NCBI GenBank assembly: GCA_910588555.1
Contig: CAJUPC010000003.1
Location: 12,745-76,744, forward strand
DNA from: Candidatus Gastranaerophilales bacterium
GTDB taxonomy: Bacteria; Cyanobacteriota; Vampirovibrionia; Gastranaerophilales; Gastranaerophilaceae
DNA: 64,000 bases
Reading direction: 5' to 3'
Below, in pieces: positions 44,797-54,188 of this stretch. Made by a program: the position numbers and the translations under genes. Numbering within the stretch: the first letter of the stretch is position 1; every line of letters starts with the position of its first letter. The notes under the pieces are model-generated. The model was given only the letters and a program-made list of their open reading frames with translations, had not been told where the DNA came from and did no database searches.

Positions 44797-45656
44797 TGGA
44801 TGAAACTAAAGGCTTGAATAAAAACGCAACAAGAATGCTTACAGGTTTTATAATGGGAACAATTGCCATGGTATGTATTATGCTTGGCGGTATTCCGTTA
44901 TTATTAATGCTTGCAGTAATAATATTTTTTGCTTCAAAAGAATATGTAAAAATTCTTGAGCATAAAGGTTTTTATCCGAGCCTTAAAATCATTCTTGCTT
45001 CAGAAGCGTTGCTTGCGGTAATAACTTATTTTGACAGAACCGATTTAGTAGCAGGTGCATTAACATTGTGTACTTTTGCAGCGTTTATGTGGGTATTATT
45101 TAGAGGAAGACAGCCATATATCGCAAATGTTGCTACAACACTTTTAGGATTTGTATATTGTGGCTATTTCCCGTTACAGCTTCAATTATTACGCGACAGC
45201 AGTTCTGTAGAGTTCCATGATGGTTTGGGATTTGTTGTTATGATGTTTACGGCAATTCTTTTGACCGATGTCGGATGCTATTATGCAGGAACAAAATTTG
45301 GCAAACATAAACTTGCACCTGTAGTAAGTCCTAACAAAACTATTGAAGGTTCTATCGGCGGTATGATTAGTGCTATTATTGGTGCTTGTATTGTAGGACA
45401 TGTTATTGGTGTTGAGTGGTATATGTCTGCTATTGCCGGCTTGCTTTGTACTATATTTGCGCAGATTGGCGATTTGTGTGAGTCATTGATTAAACGCGAT
45501 GCAGGAGTTAAGGATTCTGGAAATTCTTTACCGGGTCATGGCGGATTTTTGGACAGATGTGACAGCTTTATTTTTACAATTCCTGTTATGTATTATTTCT
45601 GTAAATATTTTATATTTTCTCATGATATAGTAAATTATTTTAAAGGGTTGTTCTAA
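44796..45656 (+). CDS. cdsA: Phosphatidate cytidylyltransferase
   Basis: 286-residue membrane enzyme that makes CDP-diacylglycerol from phosphatidate and CTP. Seven to eight hydrophobic segments, with the family's C-terminal signature SPNKTIEGSIGG and IGDLCESLIKRDAGVKDSG, then LPGHGGFLDRCDS. Overlaps frr and rnc by one base each. Confidence 0.95.
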   Translation: MDETKGLNKNATRMLTGFIMGTIAMVCIMLGGIPLLLMLAVIIFFASKEYVKILEHKGFYPSLKIILASEALLAVITYFDRTDLVAGALTLCTFAAFMWVLFRGRQPYIANVATTLLGFVYCGYFPLQLQLLRDSSSVEFHDGLGFVVMMFTAILLTDVGCYYAGTKFGKHKLAPVVSPNKTIEGSIGGMISAIIGACIVGHVIGVEWYMSAIAGLLCTIFAQIGDLCESLIKRDAGVKDSGNSLPGHGGFLDRCDSFIFTIPVMYYFCKYFIFSHDIVNYFKGLF

Positions 45657-46339
45657 TGAAAGAACTCGAAGAAATTTACGGAATAAAAATTGATAATCCG
45701 GATTTGTTCAGAAGGGCTTTAACACACCCTTCATATACCAAAATTAATGAAATGGATTTTACAGAAAATTATGAGCGCTTGGAGTTTTTGGGCGATGCAG
45801 TGTTAAAACTTGTGACTTCCGAAATTCTTTTTAATAAATACCCTGATTATGCTGAAGGTAATATGTCAAAAATACGTTCAATTGTAGTTTCTGATAATAT
45901 ATTATCAAAAATTGCTCATAAAATAGGGCTTTGTGACTTGATTATTGTAGCAAAACATGAGGCAAAACAGGGACTTGCAAACTTAGAGTCAGTTTGTGCC
46001 TGTTCATTTGAGGCTGTTCTTGGTGCTTTTTATCTTGATGGAAAACTGGAAGAATTGAAATTGTTTCTGTCAAAAGTATTAATTCCGTATATTGAAGAAG
46101 TTGATGCAAATTTTGAAAAATATAACGCGAAAGCTTTGCTTCAAGAATATACTCAGTCTGTAACAAAAGAAATTCCTGTTTATAAATTAATTGGAGAAAC
46201 AGGACCTGCTCATAATAAAGTTTTTAATATAGAAGTTTTTTATAAAGGCGAAGCCGTTGCAAAAGGACAGGGAAAATCAAAAAAAGAAGCGGAACAGCAT
46301 GCCGCTTATGAAGCTTGTAAAATTTTGGGAGTTATATAA
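45656..46339 (+). CDS. rnc: Ribonuclease III
   Basis: 227 residues. Nuclease domain with YERLEFLGDAVLKL (catalytic Glu and Asp), further acidic residues in ACSFEAVLGAFYLDG, and a C-terminal double-stranded RNA-binding domain (KALLQEYTQSV... GKSKKEAEQHAAYEACKIL). Processes rRNA precursors and cleaves structured mRNAs. Coupled to cdsA through TAATG. Confidence 0.96.
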   Translation: MKELEEIYGIKIDNPDLFRRALTHPSYTKINEMDFTENYERLEFLGDAVLKLVTSEILFNKYPDYAEGNMSKIRSIVVSDNILSKIAHKIGLCDLIIVAKHEAKQGLANLESVCACSFEAVLGAFYLDGKLEELKLFLSKVLIPYIEEVDANFEKYNAKALLQEYTQSVTKEIPVYKLIGETGPAHNKVFNIEVFYKGEAVAKGQGKSKKEAEQHAAYEACKILGVI

Positions 46340-46341
46340 AA

Positions 46342-46971
46342 ATGATTATTTCACCTTCAATTCTTTCAGCTGATTTTGCAAATTTGGAACGGGATATTAA
46401 ACTTGTTCAAAATGCAGGTGCAGATTGGCTTCATGTCGATGTTATGGATGGCCATTTTGTCCCGAATATAACAATTGGCGTTCCGGTTGTTGCTTCTATC
46501 AAAAAAATTACTGATTTACCGCTTGATGTTCATCTCATGATTGAAAATCCCGAAAAATATATAGAAGCATTTGTAAAAGCTGGTGCAGACATAATAACTT
46601 TTCATTTTGAGGCAGTGTCTGATGTTGCTGCAATTATCAAGCAGATAAAGTCTTTTGGTATCAAAGCGGGTATGTCAATAAAACCAAATACTCCTGCAGA
46701 AGTTGTTTTCCCGTATTTAAAAGACTTGGATTTACTTCTTGTAATGACAGTAGAGCCGGGGTTCGGCGGTCAAAAATTTATGAATGATTGTGCGGAAAAA
46801 ATACCTGTAATTAAAGAGAAAGCACATGAAAACTTGATAATTCAAGTTGACGGTGGAATAAATGCAGACACAGCAAGAATTTGCACGTCTTACGGTGCAA
46901 ATTCTTTAGTCGCAGGTAATTATATTTATAAGTCTGCCGATATAAAAGCGGCTATAAATTCCTTACGGTAG
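46342..46971 (+). CDS. rpe: Ribulose-phosphate 3-epimerase
   Basis: 209-residue TIM barrel converting ribulose-5-P and xylulose-5-P. SPSILSADFANLERD, WLHVDVMDGHFVPNITIG (metal His and Asp), LPLDVHLMIENPEKYI, and MTVEPGFGGQKF with the final IQVDGGINADTA. Begins two bases after the rnc stop, so the end of the operon. Confidence 0.96.
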   Translation: MIISPSILSADFANLERDIKLVQNAGADWLHVDVMDGHFVPNITIGVPVVASIKKITDLPLDVHLMIENPEKYIEAFVKAGADIITFHFEAVSDVAAIIKQIKSFGIKAGMSIKPNTPAEVVFPYLKDLDLLLVMTVEPGFGGQKFMNDCAEKIPVIKEKAHENLIIQVDGGINADTARICTSYGANSLVAGNYIYKSADIKAAINSLR

Positions 46972-46975
46972 TTTA

Positions 46976-47485
46976 TTACTGTATCAACCCTTTACGTTCT
47001 TTTCGTTTTCTAATTTCTTCGGGATCAGTAGTAAGTGAAGTATCTGCAAGGGTAAGTTCTTGTTCTTCTTTTTCAGCTTCTTCTTGTTCCTCAGGAGGAA
47101 GCGTTTCTGCGGCTTGGCCCGGTACAGCTTTAGCAAATACATTGTTATCAACTTCTTCTTCGACCCCAATTCTTGCAGGGTCTTTTACAGCGTCAGGCTG
47201 TTCGGTTTTTGTTACTCCCTGAGCATTTTGAGCTTCCGGTGCGGTTAATTCACTATCTTCCAAACCTAATTTTTCTAGTGCGTCAAGTCCAACATCCCCA
47301 TCAACTTTTTCATAAGTTACATTGTCGGGAATTTTTGAAAATGCAGCCATTTGTTCGGCCCATGCCAGTACCTCGGGGGGAACTTCTGCGCCTTTGCTTT
47401 CTTCTTTTATAATTTCTTGAGCAGTCATCTTTTTAAATCTGCTCTCGTCAATTCTTACTGCTCCAATATTTAACGGATCTGCCAT
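46976..47485 (-). CDS. Acidic, largely disordered protein of unknown function
   Basis: 169 residues. The first 70 look weakly helical (MADPLNIGAVRIDESRFKKM, PPEVLAWAEQMAAFSKI). The rest is rich in E, D, A, P and Q with runs such as EEQEEAEKEEQ, then a basic end (RKRKERKGLIQ). No membrane segment, signal peptide or known motif. RBS AGGAGG is good, and the codon bias is coding-like. Convergent with rpe at four bases. Confidence 0.65.
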   Translation of the reverse strand: MADPLNIGAVRIDESRFKKMTAQEIIKEESKGAEVPPEVLAWAEQMAAFSKIPDNVTYEKVDGDVGLDALEKLGLEDSELTAPEAQNAQGVTKTEQPDAVKDPARIGVEEEVDNNVFAKAVPGQAAETLPPEEQEEAEKEEQELTLADTSLTTDPEEIRKRKERKGLIQ

Positions 47486-47651
47486 ATTTTCCTCCTATTT
47501 TAATACATTTTATATGACGGTCTATGTGCTTAATTTCTTTAGCTTATATGAACTTTTGTAACAAAAATTATATAATTTATATATAAAAAGTCAATAATTT
47601 TTTATAAAAATTTTTTATATAAATACGCGAGATAAAGAGAGGACTTTTAAA

Positions 47652-47828
47652 ATGGCAGCAACATTTTTATTTACCAATTCAGTAACAGACGCTTATAAAC
47701 AAACATCAGATGCAGTAAATGCAATAGATTTAAACTCAAAACACGTAATTAAAAAGACACTTGTAGAAATGATGAAACAATCATTTTTCCACGGTGCAAG
47801 CAGATTTGGAACAAATTTTATCGCATAG
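47652..47828 (+). CDS. 58-residue small protein of unknown function
   Basis: The ATG has a well-placed GAGAGGAC in front and opens a 58-codon frame: MAATFLFTNSVTDAYKQT, then DAVNAIDLNSKHVIKK, TLVEMMKQSFFHGASRFG and TNFIA. Amphipathic, no membrane segment. Right after the stop is a perfect six-pair hairpin (GGAGCG-TGC-CGCTCC, 47827-47841), and a terminator ends the unit at 47961. The leader is extremely AT-rich. Its own RBS, 3' structure and terminator argue for a real small gene, but I recognise no family. Confidence 0.6.
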   Translation: MAATFLFTNSVTDAYKQTSDAVNAIDLNSKHVIKKTLVEMMKQSFFHGASRFGTNFIA

Positions 47829-47933
47829 GAGCGTGCCGCTCCATCCACCACAAATGGGTTGGATAAATATATTTTGTCATTAGAAAATCATAGGAATAAG
47901 GAAAGAATAAATTTTAGGATAGGAATAAAAAAG

Positions 47934-47961
47934 ACCGATATAAATAAATATCGGTTTTTTT
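47934..47961 (+). terminator. Terminator of the 58-residue gene
   Basis: ACCGATAT (47934-47941), loop AAATAA, ATATCGGT (47948-47955) and seven T. Confidence 0.88.
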
Positions 47962-47997
47962 ATTGTTTAAGGTATAATAATCTACAAGGAGCAAAAA

Positions 47998-50889
47998 ATG
48001 TTATATTATGCTGATTTACATATTCATTCAAAATACTCAAGAGCAACAAGCAAAAGTTGTAATCTTGAAGAACTTGCAATTTGGGCAAAGAAAAAGGGGC
48101 TAAGCCTTATATCAACCGGCGACTTTACACATCCTGCATGGTTTCAAGAAATTAAAGATAAACTCGTTCCTTCTGACAATGGAACATTCAGACTTAAGCC
48201 TGAGATTGAAAAACATATCGGGGCTTCTGTTAAATTTATATTATCGGTTGAAATTTCAACAATTTATAAAAAATGGGACAAGACAAGGAAAGTTCACCAT
48301 GTAGTTTTTGTTCCTGATTTGCAAACAGCAGAAAACTTTAGAAACAAACTTGATGCAATAGGTAATATAAAATCAGATGGGAGGCCAATTTTAGGGCTTG
48401 ATTCTCGTAATCTCTTGGAAACAGCGCTCGAAAGCGGCGAAAATTCTTATATAATTCCTGCACATATTTGGACTCCGTGGTTTTCTGTTCTTGGCTCAAA
48501 ATCAGGGTTTGATAGCATAGAAGATTGCTATGGAGATTTATCTGAACATATTTTTGCCATAGAAACAGGTTTGTCTTCTGACCCTGAAATGAACTGGCAT
48601 GTGTCAAAGTTAGATAAATTCAGACTGGTATCAAATTCAGACGCTCACTCTCCTTCAAAACTAGCAAGAGAAGCAACTGTTTTTAGTAAAGACCCTGACT
48701 ACTATTCGATTATGAACGCTTTGAAAACAGGCGACGGTTACAATGGAACAGTTGAATTTTTCCCTGAAGAAGGCAAGTACCATGAAGACGGTCACAGAAA
48801 ATGTAACGTATGTCTTACACCAGAAGAAACAAAAAAACTTAACGGAATTTGTCCTGTTTGCGGAAAACCTTTGACAATCGGTGTTTCTTACAGAGTGAAT
48901 GAACTTTCTGACCGAAAAGAAATTATTACACCACCGTTGACGGCAGGGCAAACGTACAGTCTAGTTCCTTTGCAGGAAATTCTGTCGGAAATTATGCAGG
49001 TTGGTCCAGCAAGTAAATCCGTCACATACGAATACGAAAGATTAATAAATTCACTAGGTTCTGAACTTTCAATTTTGCAAGATATTCCAATTGACGAAAT
49101 TTCAAAATCTTCAACACTTCTAGGTGAAGGGATTTTAAGACTTAGGGATGGAAAAGTTATAAAGCAAGCAGGTTATGACGGTGAATACGGGGTTATAAAA
49201 CTGTTTGATGATAATGAACTTGTAAAAAAAAACTTTATAAATTTAAAGCTTAATATTGACATCCCGCAAGTAACCAATGAACCTGAAAAACCAGCGTTTT
49301 CACCAGTAAAAACTGCATTAAAACAAGCTGTAGAAAATCCGAAGAAATCAGGACTTGACGAATTTCAAAAACAAGCTGTACAAAATGATTATCAGCAGCT
49401 CTTAATAACGGCAGGACCCGGGTCAGGCAAAACTACTGTATTAACAAAACGCATAGAATATCTTATAAGCGAAAAAAATATTCAGCCGGAAAATTTTCTT
49501 GCGATAACTTTTACACGCCGTGCAGCAGAAGAAATGCGCGAAAGACTAGGCAGACTCTTAAAAGACAAAGCAAATTTTATTAATATTCACACTTTCCATT
49601 CGTTATGTTTTTCTATAATTAAAAAACATTACGAACTTGTCGGGCTTAACGAAGGTTTTACAGTAATGTCAGAACAGGAAAAAGCTCTTTGTAAAGATGA
49701 AAAACTTCTTGAAAATGCGTTGAGTTTTGATGATTTGATTTCTTTAACAGTAAAACTTCTTGATGAAAATAACGATGTTTTACAATATTATTTAGACTTG
49801 TTTAAATATGTTTCTGTTGATGAATTTCAGGATATTGATGAAAATCAATACAAGTTAATTAGATTGCTTGTCCCCCAAAATGGTAATATTTTTGTAATTG
49901 GTGACCCTAATCAAGCAATTTACGGTTTTAGAGGCGGTAATTCTAAATTCTTTAATAATTTCAAAGAGGATTATTCGAATACTCAAATAATTAACCTTAA
50001 AAACAATTATCGTTCAACAAACAGCATTGTAGATGCGTCAAATCAAATGATTAATTGTTTTAATATTGAAGCGGTATTCAATAAACCGCATGAAAAAATT
50101 ACTATTCACACAGCTCCAACTGATAATGCAGAAGCTGAATTTATTGTTAGCTCTATAGAAAATCTTATAGGCGGACACAATTTCTTTTCAATAGATACTT
50201 CTCGAACAGAAGGTCAGGAAAGCAGTTATTCATTCTCTGATTTTGCAATACTATATAGAACTTCATCACAATTACCTCCGTTAATTGAAGCGCTTAAACG
50301 CTCAGGCATGCCTTTTGTAAAACTTTCAAATGATTTGTTGTGCGAGCAAAAGTATGTGAGAGAGTTGTTAAATAATTTATCGCCAGAAACTCCTATTGTA
50401 GAACAATTGGAAAAGCTTTCAGTTGATTTTAAAGATAAAATTGAAGATTATGTGTTAAAGTATTTGCAGGAACTTGCAAATACGTATAATGACGTAAATG
50501 ATTTTATTCACGAGGTTTCGGTTCTCACAGAAGCAGATACACTTGACAAAAGAGCTGACCGAATTACTTTAATGACTCTGCATTCTTCAAAAGGACTGGA
50601 ATTTAATTGTGTGTTTATTGCAGGACTTGAAGATGAAATTCTTCCCTTGTATAGAGCAAAAGAGTCCGAAGAAATTGAAGAGGAACGACGTCTTTTATAT
50701 GTTGGCATGACAAGGGCAAAAGAACGTCTGTTTTTAACACATGCGAACAAAAGAAAATGGTTCGGAACTTATAAAAATTTTCCTATATCGCCTTTCTTAG
50801 TTAAAATAAAAGATGACCTTTTGAAACTTAGTAAATTTGAAAAAAAATATGAGGCAAAAGATAATTCGGAACAATTGAGTTTGTTTTAA
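47998..50889 (+). CDS. EndoQ-like PHP nuclease domain fused to a UvrD-type helicase
   Basis: 963 residues. The N-terminal 230 form a PHP metal domain (YADLHIHSKYSRATSK, STGDFTHP, LSVEIS, IPAHIWTPW, VSNSDAHSP), then a zinc finger (CNVC...CPVC, about 268-292); together these match the EndoQ/TIGR00375 family, endonucleases that cut at deaminated bases in DNA. From about 455 a short superfamily 1 helicase follows: LDEFQKQAVQ (Q motif), AGPGSGKTT (about 471), TFTRRAAEEM, SVDEFQDID, GDPNQAIYGFRG, LMTLHSSKGLEF and VGMTRAKERLFL. Likely couples recognition of damaged DNA with unwinding. Known family parts; the substrate is inferred. Confidence 0.85.
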   Translation: MLYYADLHIHSKYSRATSKSCNLEELAIWAKKKGLSLISTGDFTHPAWFQEIKDKLVPSDNGTFRLKPEIEKHIGASVKFILSVEISTIYKKWDKTRKVHHVVFVPDLQTAENFRNKLDAIGNIKSDGRPILGLDSRNLLETALESGENSYIIPAHIWTPWFSVLGSKSGFDSIEDCYGDLSEHIFAIETGLSSDPEMNWHVSKLDKFRLVSNSDAHSPSKLAREATVFSKDPDYYSIMNALKTGDGYNGTVEFFPEEGKYHEDGHRKCNVCLTPEETKKLNGICPVCGKPLTIGVSYRVNELSDRKEIITPPLTAGQTYSLVPLQEILSEIMQVGPASKSVTYEYERLINSLGSELSILQDIPIDEISKSSTLLGEGILRLRDGKVIKQAGYDGEYGVIKLFDDNELVKKNFINLKLNIDIPQVTNEPEKPAFSPVKTALKQAVENPKKSGLDEFQKQAVQNDYQQLLITAGPGSGKTTVLTKRIEYLISEKNIQPENFLAITFTRRAAEEMRERLGRLLKDKANFINIHTFHSLCFSIIKKHYELVGLNEGFTVMSEQEKALCKDEKLLENALSFDDLISLTVKLLDENNDVLQYYLDLFKYVSVDEFQDIDENQYKLIRLLVPQNGNIFVIGDPNQAIYGFRGGNSKFFNNFKEDYSNTQIINLKNNYRSTNSIVDASNQMINCFNIEAVFNKPHEKITIHTAPTDNAEAEFIVSSIENLIGGHNFFSIDTSRTEGQESSYSFSDFAILYRTSSQLPPLIEALKRSGMPFVKLSNDLLCEQKYVRELLNNLSPETPIVEQLEKLSVDFKDKIEDYVLKYLQELANTYNDVNDFIHEVSVLTEADTLDKRADRITLMTLHSSKGLEFNCVFIAGLEDEILPLYRAKESEEIEEERRLLYVGMTRAKERLFLTHANKRKWFGTYKNFPISPFLVKIKDDLLKLSKFEKKYEAKDNSEQLSLF

Positions 50890-50928
50890 TAAATATTTTT
50901 TCGTGTTATGATTTTACGAGGAAGAGTT

Positions 50929-51651
50929 ATGATGTTTTTAAATAATGTTAAACGGCACATTAAAGCTGTATCTGAAGCTAAGAAATATGATAATATAATT
51001 TTTCTCGGCTATAATTGTGAAGTGGCATTCCGTTTCTTCAGGCAATATCGTTTTGTTGATTCGTCACTATTTGCATGGACTGGCGTTACTTGAGAACAAC
51101 TTAAATACTTTCTTGAATATCCCGAAAAAGTCGGGCTTGATTTTACGCGCAGCGGGCATTTATTAAAATGTGAGAACTCCGGGATTTTATTTCATGGTAG
51201 AACAAATTTGGCAAATAAAGTTTATTATATGAATGAAGAAGAATTTGAAGAGGAAAAATCTGAACTTCGTTCGAGAATAGCTTATTTGAAAGACAAATTT
51301 TTTAAATACTCAACCAATGGAAAATCAACTCTTTATATAAGGAAAGTTACAAAAGAAGATATTGAAGATTTAGAATTCCAAGAAAAAATATTATATCTTT
51401 ATAATAAATTACAATCGGTTTGTACAAATGATTTTAAGCTTCTTTTGATAGCAGAGAAAGATTTTTATGAAAAAGTTCTTTTTGAAAATGAGAATATAAT
51501 TACAAGGTATGTAATGAAATACAATCCAAACGATGATGTTACCAGCCGTAAACTTGGTGATACCTGGGGTTGGAGAATTATATTCACCGAATTTCAGCCT
51601 GCAGTAAAGAAAAAACAAACTAAAAAATTTAAGTTTGAAGAATGCAATTGA
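50929..51651 (+). pseudogene. DUF1796-like cysteine peptidase-fold gene with one in-frame TGA
   Basis: From the ATG at 50929 (RBS GAGGAAGAG) one frame runs 240 codons to 51651, broken only by TGA at 51091-51093. Both sides read as one protein: IIFLGYNCEVAFRFFRQYRFVDSSLFAWTGVT before and EQLKYFLEYPEKVGL after. The layout (LGxxC near the start, FxW, later FHG and TWGWRIIF) resembles DUF1796 putative papain-like peptidases found in glycan loci. The stop could be a recent nonsense mutation, perhaps TGG to TGA. Recoding is less likely because TGA is a normal stop elsewhere. The 3' part is not decayed. Confidence 0.65.
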
Positions 51652-51728
51652 AATTAAATAGTAAGTTTGCTTATTTTTTGAGTATTAATGCAGTATTGCT
51701 CTTCAAATTTTTATGATAAACTTAATGT

Positions 51729-52928
51729 ATGAAATTTTTATTTTCGCATAGAAATTTTCCTGCACAGTTTAGACACATTCTTATAGAGCTTGCTCAAGAT
51801 TCAACGAATGAAATAGTATTTTTGACTGGAACTCAAAATAACGTAGAGATTAAGGGTGTAAAAAAGATTTTATACCGGCTAAAACGTGAAGTTCCAAAAG
51901 ATTGCCATAGATATTTGAGACAGTATGAAGAAGCTGTAATTCATGGACAGGCTGCTGCTGAGGCTGCAATTAAACTTAAACTTCAAGGTTTTCTACCTGA
52001 TGTAATTTATGCGCATTCCTGGGGAAATTCAATGTTTTTAAAAGATGTTTTTCCAAACACTCCTCAGTTAAATTATTGTGAATGGTATTATAATGCAAGA
52101 GGTGCTGATATCGGTTTTAATGGCGAGTTTGTAAATGAAGACAGATTGGCTTTGACTAGATGTAAAAACGCACAGCTTTTGATTGATTTAGTTAACTGTG
52201 ATAAAGGAGTATGTCCGACTCAATGGCAAAAAAATCAAATTCCTAAAGAATTTCACAATAAAATTGAAGTAATTCATGATGGAATTGACACAGATTATTT
52301 TGTGCCTGATGAAAATGCCATATTAAAAATCCCAAATACTAATATAGAATTAAGTGCAAAAGACGAAATTTTAACTTATGCAACAAGAGGAATGGAGCCT
52401 TATAGAGGTTTTCCCCAATTTATGGAAATTGCAGAGAAATTATTGAAATTGCGACCAAATTTGCATGTTGTAATAGGAGGAGAGGACAGAGTTTGTTATG
52501 GCCCGAAACCTAAAAACGGGTCGTTTAAAGAAATAATGTTGAATAAGCTTGACCTTGATATGAACCGTGTACATTTTACAGGCGGTTTGCCATATGGAGA
52601 GTATAGAAAACTTTTACAAATATCATCTGTGCATGTTTATTTGACTTATCCGTTTATTCTTTCTTGGTCGTTATTAGAAGCTATGTCAATTGGTTGTTCT
52701 ATTGTCGCATCTAAAACAGCTCCGGTTGAAGAAGTTATAAAACACAATGAAAATGGACTGCTTGTTGATTTTTATGATGTTGACGGATTTGTTAAACAAA
52801 TTACTTATTTGTTGGATAATCCGCAGGAAAATTTAAGAAAAAATGCAAGACAAACAGTTGTCGATAATTATAATCTTAAAAATTTATTACCAAAGCATAT
52901 TGAGATTTTGAAAAGTTTGGCAAAATAA
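51729..52928 (+). CDS. GT4-family glycosyltransferase
   Basis: 399 residues, GT-B fold. The N-terminal half starts MKFLFSHRNFPAQFRHI. The C-terminal half has the nucleotide-sugar site: KIEVIHDGIDTDYF, ATRGMEPYRGFPQF, RVHFTGGLPYGEYRKLLQISSVHVY, and the E-x7-E-like PFILSWSLLEAMSIGCSIVASKTAPVEEVI. Resembles WcaI/MshA-style retaining transferases. Probably builds a surface polysaccharide; donor and acceptor unknown. Confidence 0.88.
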   Translation: MKFLFSHRNFPAQFRHILIELAQDSTNEIVFLTGTQNNVEIKGVKKILYRLKREVPKDCHRYLRQYEEAVIHGQAAAEAAIKLKLQGFLPDVIYAHSWGNSMFLKDVFPNTPQLNYCEWYYNARGADIGFNGEFVNEDRLALTRCKNAQLLIDLVNCDKGVCPTQWQKNQIPKEFHNKIEVIHDGIDTDYFVPDENAILKIPNTNIELSAKDEILTYATRGMEPYRGFPQFMEIAEKLLKLRPNLHVVIGGEDRVCYGPKPKNGSFKEIMLNKLDLDMNRVHFTGGLPYGEYRKLLQISSVHVYLTYPFILSWSLLEAMSIGCSIVASKTAPVEEVIKHNENGLLVDFYDVDGFVKQITYLLDNPQENLRKNARQTVVDNYNLKNLLPKHIEILKSLAK

Positions 52929-52931
52929 TCA

Positions 52932-54188
52932 TTATTTTATTGATACAGCTTCTGACCAGTATTTTACTATCGGATAAATAAAGAATTCAATAATTCTTCG
53001 TTTACCTGTTTTGATTTCTGCAGATAATCCCATACCTGTTGAAATTGTTTGTTCTTTCCCATCTACCATTAAAGATTTTGTTACTGGAGTTATAAATACA
53101 TCATAAATAAGTCCTTGTTTTTCGTCTTCAATACTGTCTTTTGACACTTTCTTAACTGTACCCTCTATCATACCGTATTTTTGAAAATCAAACGTATCGA
53201 TTTTAACTTGTACAGGCATACCCTCTTTTACAAACCCTATATCTTTATTCAAAACTGATACTTTCAAAACTAACGGTGAATTAGCAGGAACGATTGAAAT
53301 TACCTTTTCGGCAGGTGTCACAACACCGCCTATAGTGTGAACAAGCATTGTATTAACATAACCGTCAACAGGTGAAATAATGTTTTGCTGTTGTTTTTTA
53401 AATTCAATTTCCTTAATGTTAGCTTCCAATTCATTTGCTTGCTTATCTCTATCTGCAAGCTGTGTCAAATTTTGGGTTTTAAAGTTTGTACGAATGTAAT
53501 CAGCTTCTTTTTGAACTCCGCGAATTTGAGCATTTAAACTTGCAATTCTGCTTCTGTAATCCATATTTTCAGAATGTACTCTATCTAATTCATTTCTTGC
53601 AATGATATCAGAAACTTCTTGCATTCTTCGCTCTTTATCTAAATTTAAGTTCAATTGTTTTTGGTAATTGCTGACTTCTTCGCGTAATCTTTTTATCTCA
53701 AAGTTTTTTGCAGCCAACTGGTTTTGTAAATCTGCATAGGCAGATTTTGTAAGTTCGTTTTGCGTATAAGAATTTACTTCATCTTTTATAATATCGCCCT
53801 TAAGTCTTTGTCTTTCAATATTTATATAATTCAAATTTGCCTGCAATGACTGTAATTGCGGTTGTGTAGTTGAAGTATCTATTTCAATTAAGGTTTGACC
53901 TTTTTTGACAAAATCTCCCTCTTTAACAAGAATATCTTTTACAACACCTGTTTCAAGAGGTTGGATAATCTTAATCTCTCCGTCAGGGATAACTTTGCCG
54001 CGAGCTGTTACAACAATATCTACTTTTCCCAAAAACAGCCATAATACAGTGAAAAATATTAAAGTTATAATTATCCAAAAAGTTGTTCTGCCAAGAGGGT
54101 TTATAGGTTCTTCCTGAATTTCTGAGATAATTGGTAAAAATTCGTGGCTGTCGTCTTTTTCTAAAAATTTATCTAAAAACTTTATCAT
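52932..54188 (-). CDS. hlyD: HlyD-family membrane fusion protein of a type I secretion system
   Basis: 418 residues. Cytoplasmic N terminus, one membrane segment at about 35-55 (FWIIITLIFFTVLWLFLG), then a lipoyl half (VIPDGEIKIIQPLETGVVKDILVKEGDFVKKGQ), a long coiled coil (about 110-250), the second lipoyl half (ISPVDGYVNTMLVHTIGGVVTP) and beta-barrel domains (QVKIDTFDFQKYGMIEG). Bridges the ABC exporter to TolC. Overlaps hlyB by ATGA. Confidence 0.93.
   Translation of the reverse strand: MIKFLDKFLEKDDSHEFLPIISEIQEEPINPLGRTTFWIIITLIFFTVLWLFLGKVDIVVTARGKVIPDGEIKIIQPLETGVVKDILVKEGDFVKKGQTLIEIDTSTTQPQLQSLQANLNYINIERQRLKGDIIKDEVNSYTQNELTKSAYADLQNQLAAKNFEIKRLREEVSNYQKQLNLNLDKERRMQEVSDIIARNELDRVHSENMDYRSRIASLNAQIRGVQKEADYIRTNFKTQNLTQLADRDKQANELEANIKEIEFKKQQQNIISPVDGYVNTMLVHTIGGVVTPAEKVISIVPANSPLVLKVSVLNKDIGFVKEGMPVQVKIDTFDFQKYGMIEGTVKKVSKDSIEDEKQGLIYDVFITPVTKSLMVDGKEQTISTGMGLSAEIKTGKRRIIEFFIYPIVKYWSEAVSIK

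Noticed and set aside
50908..51651. Genome-wide recoding of TGA (as in some candidate phyla)
   Set aside because: TGA ends normal genes here, such as obgE (6603-6605) and the amidohydrolase-like gene (7951-7953); only one gene has an internal TGA.
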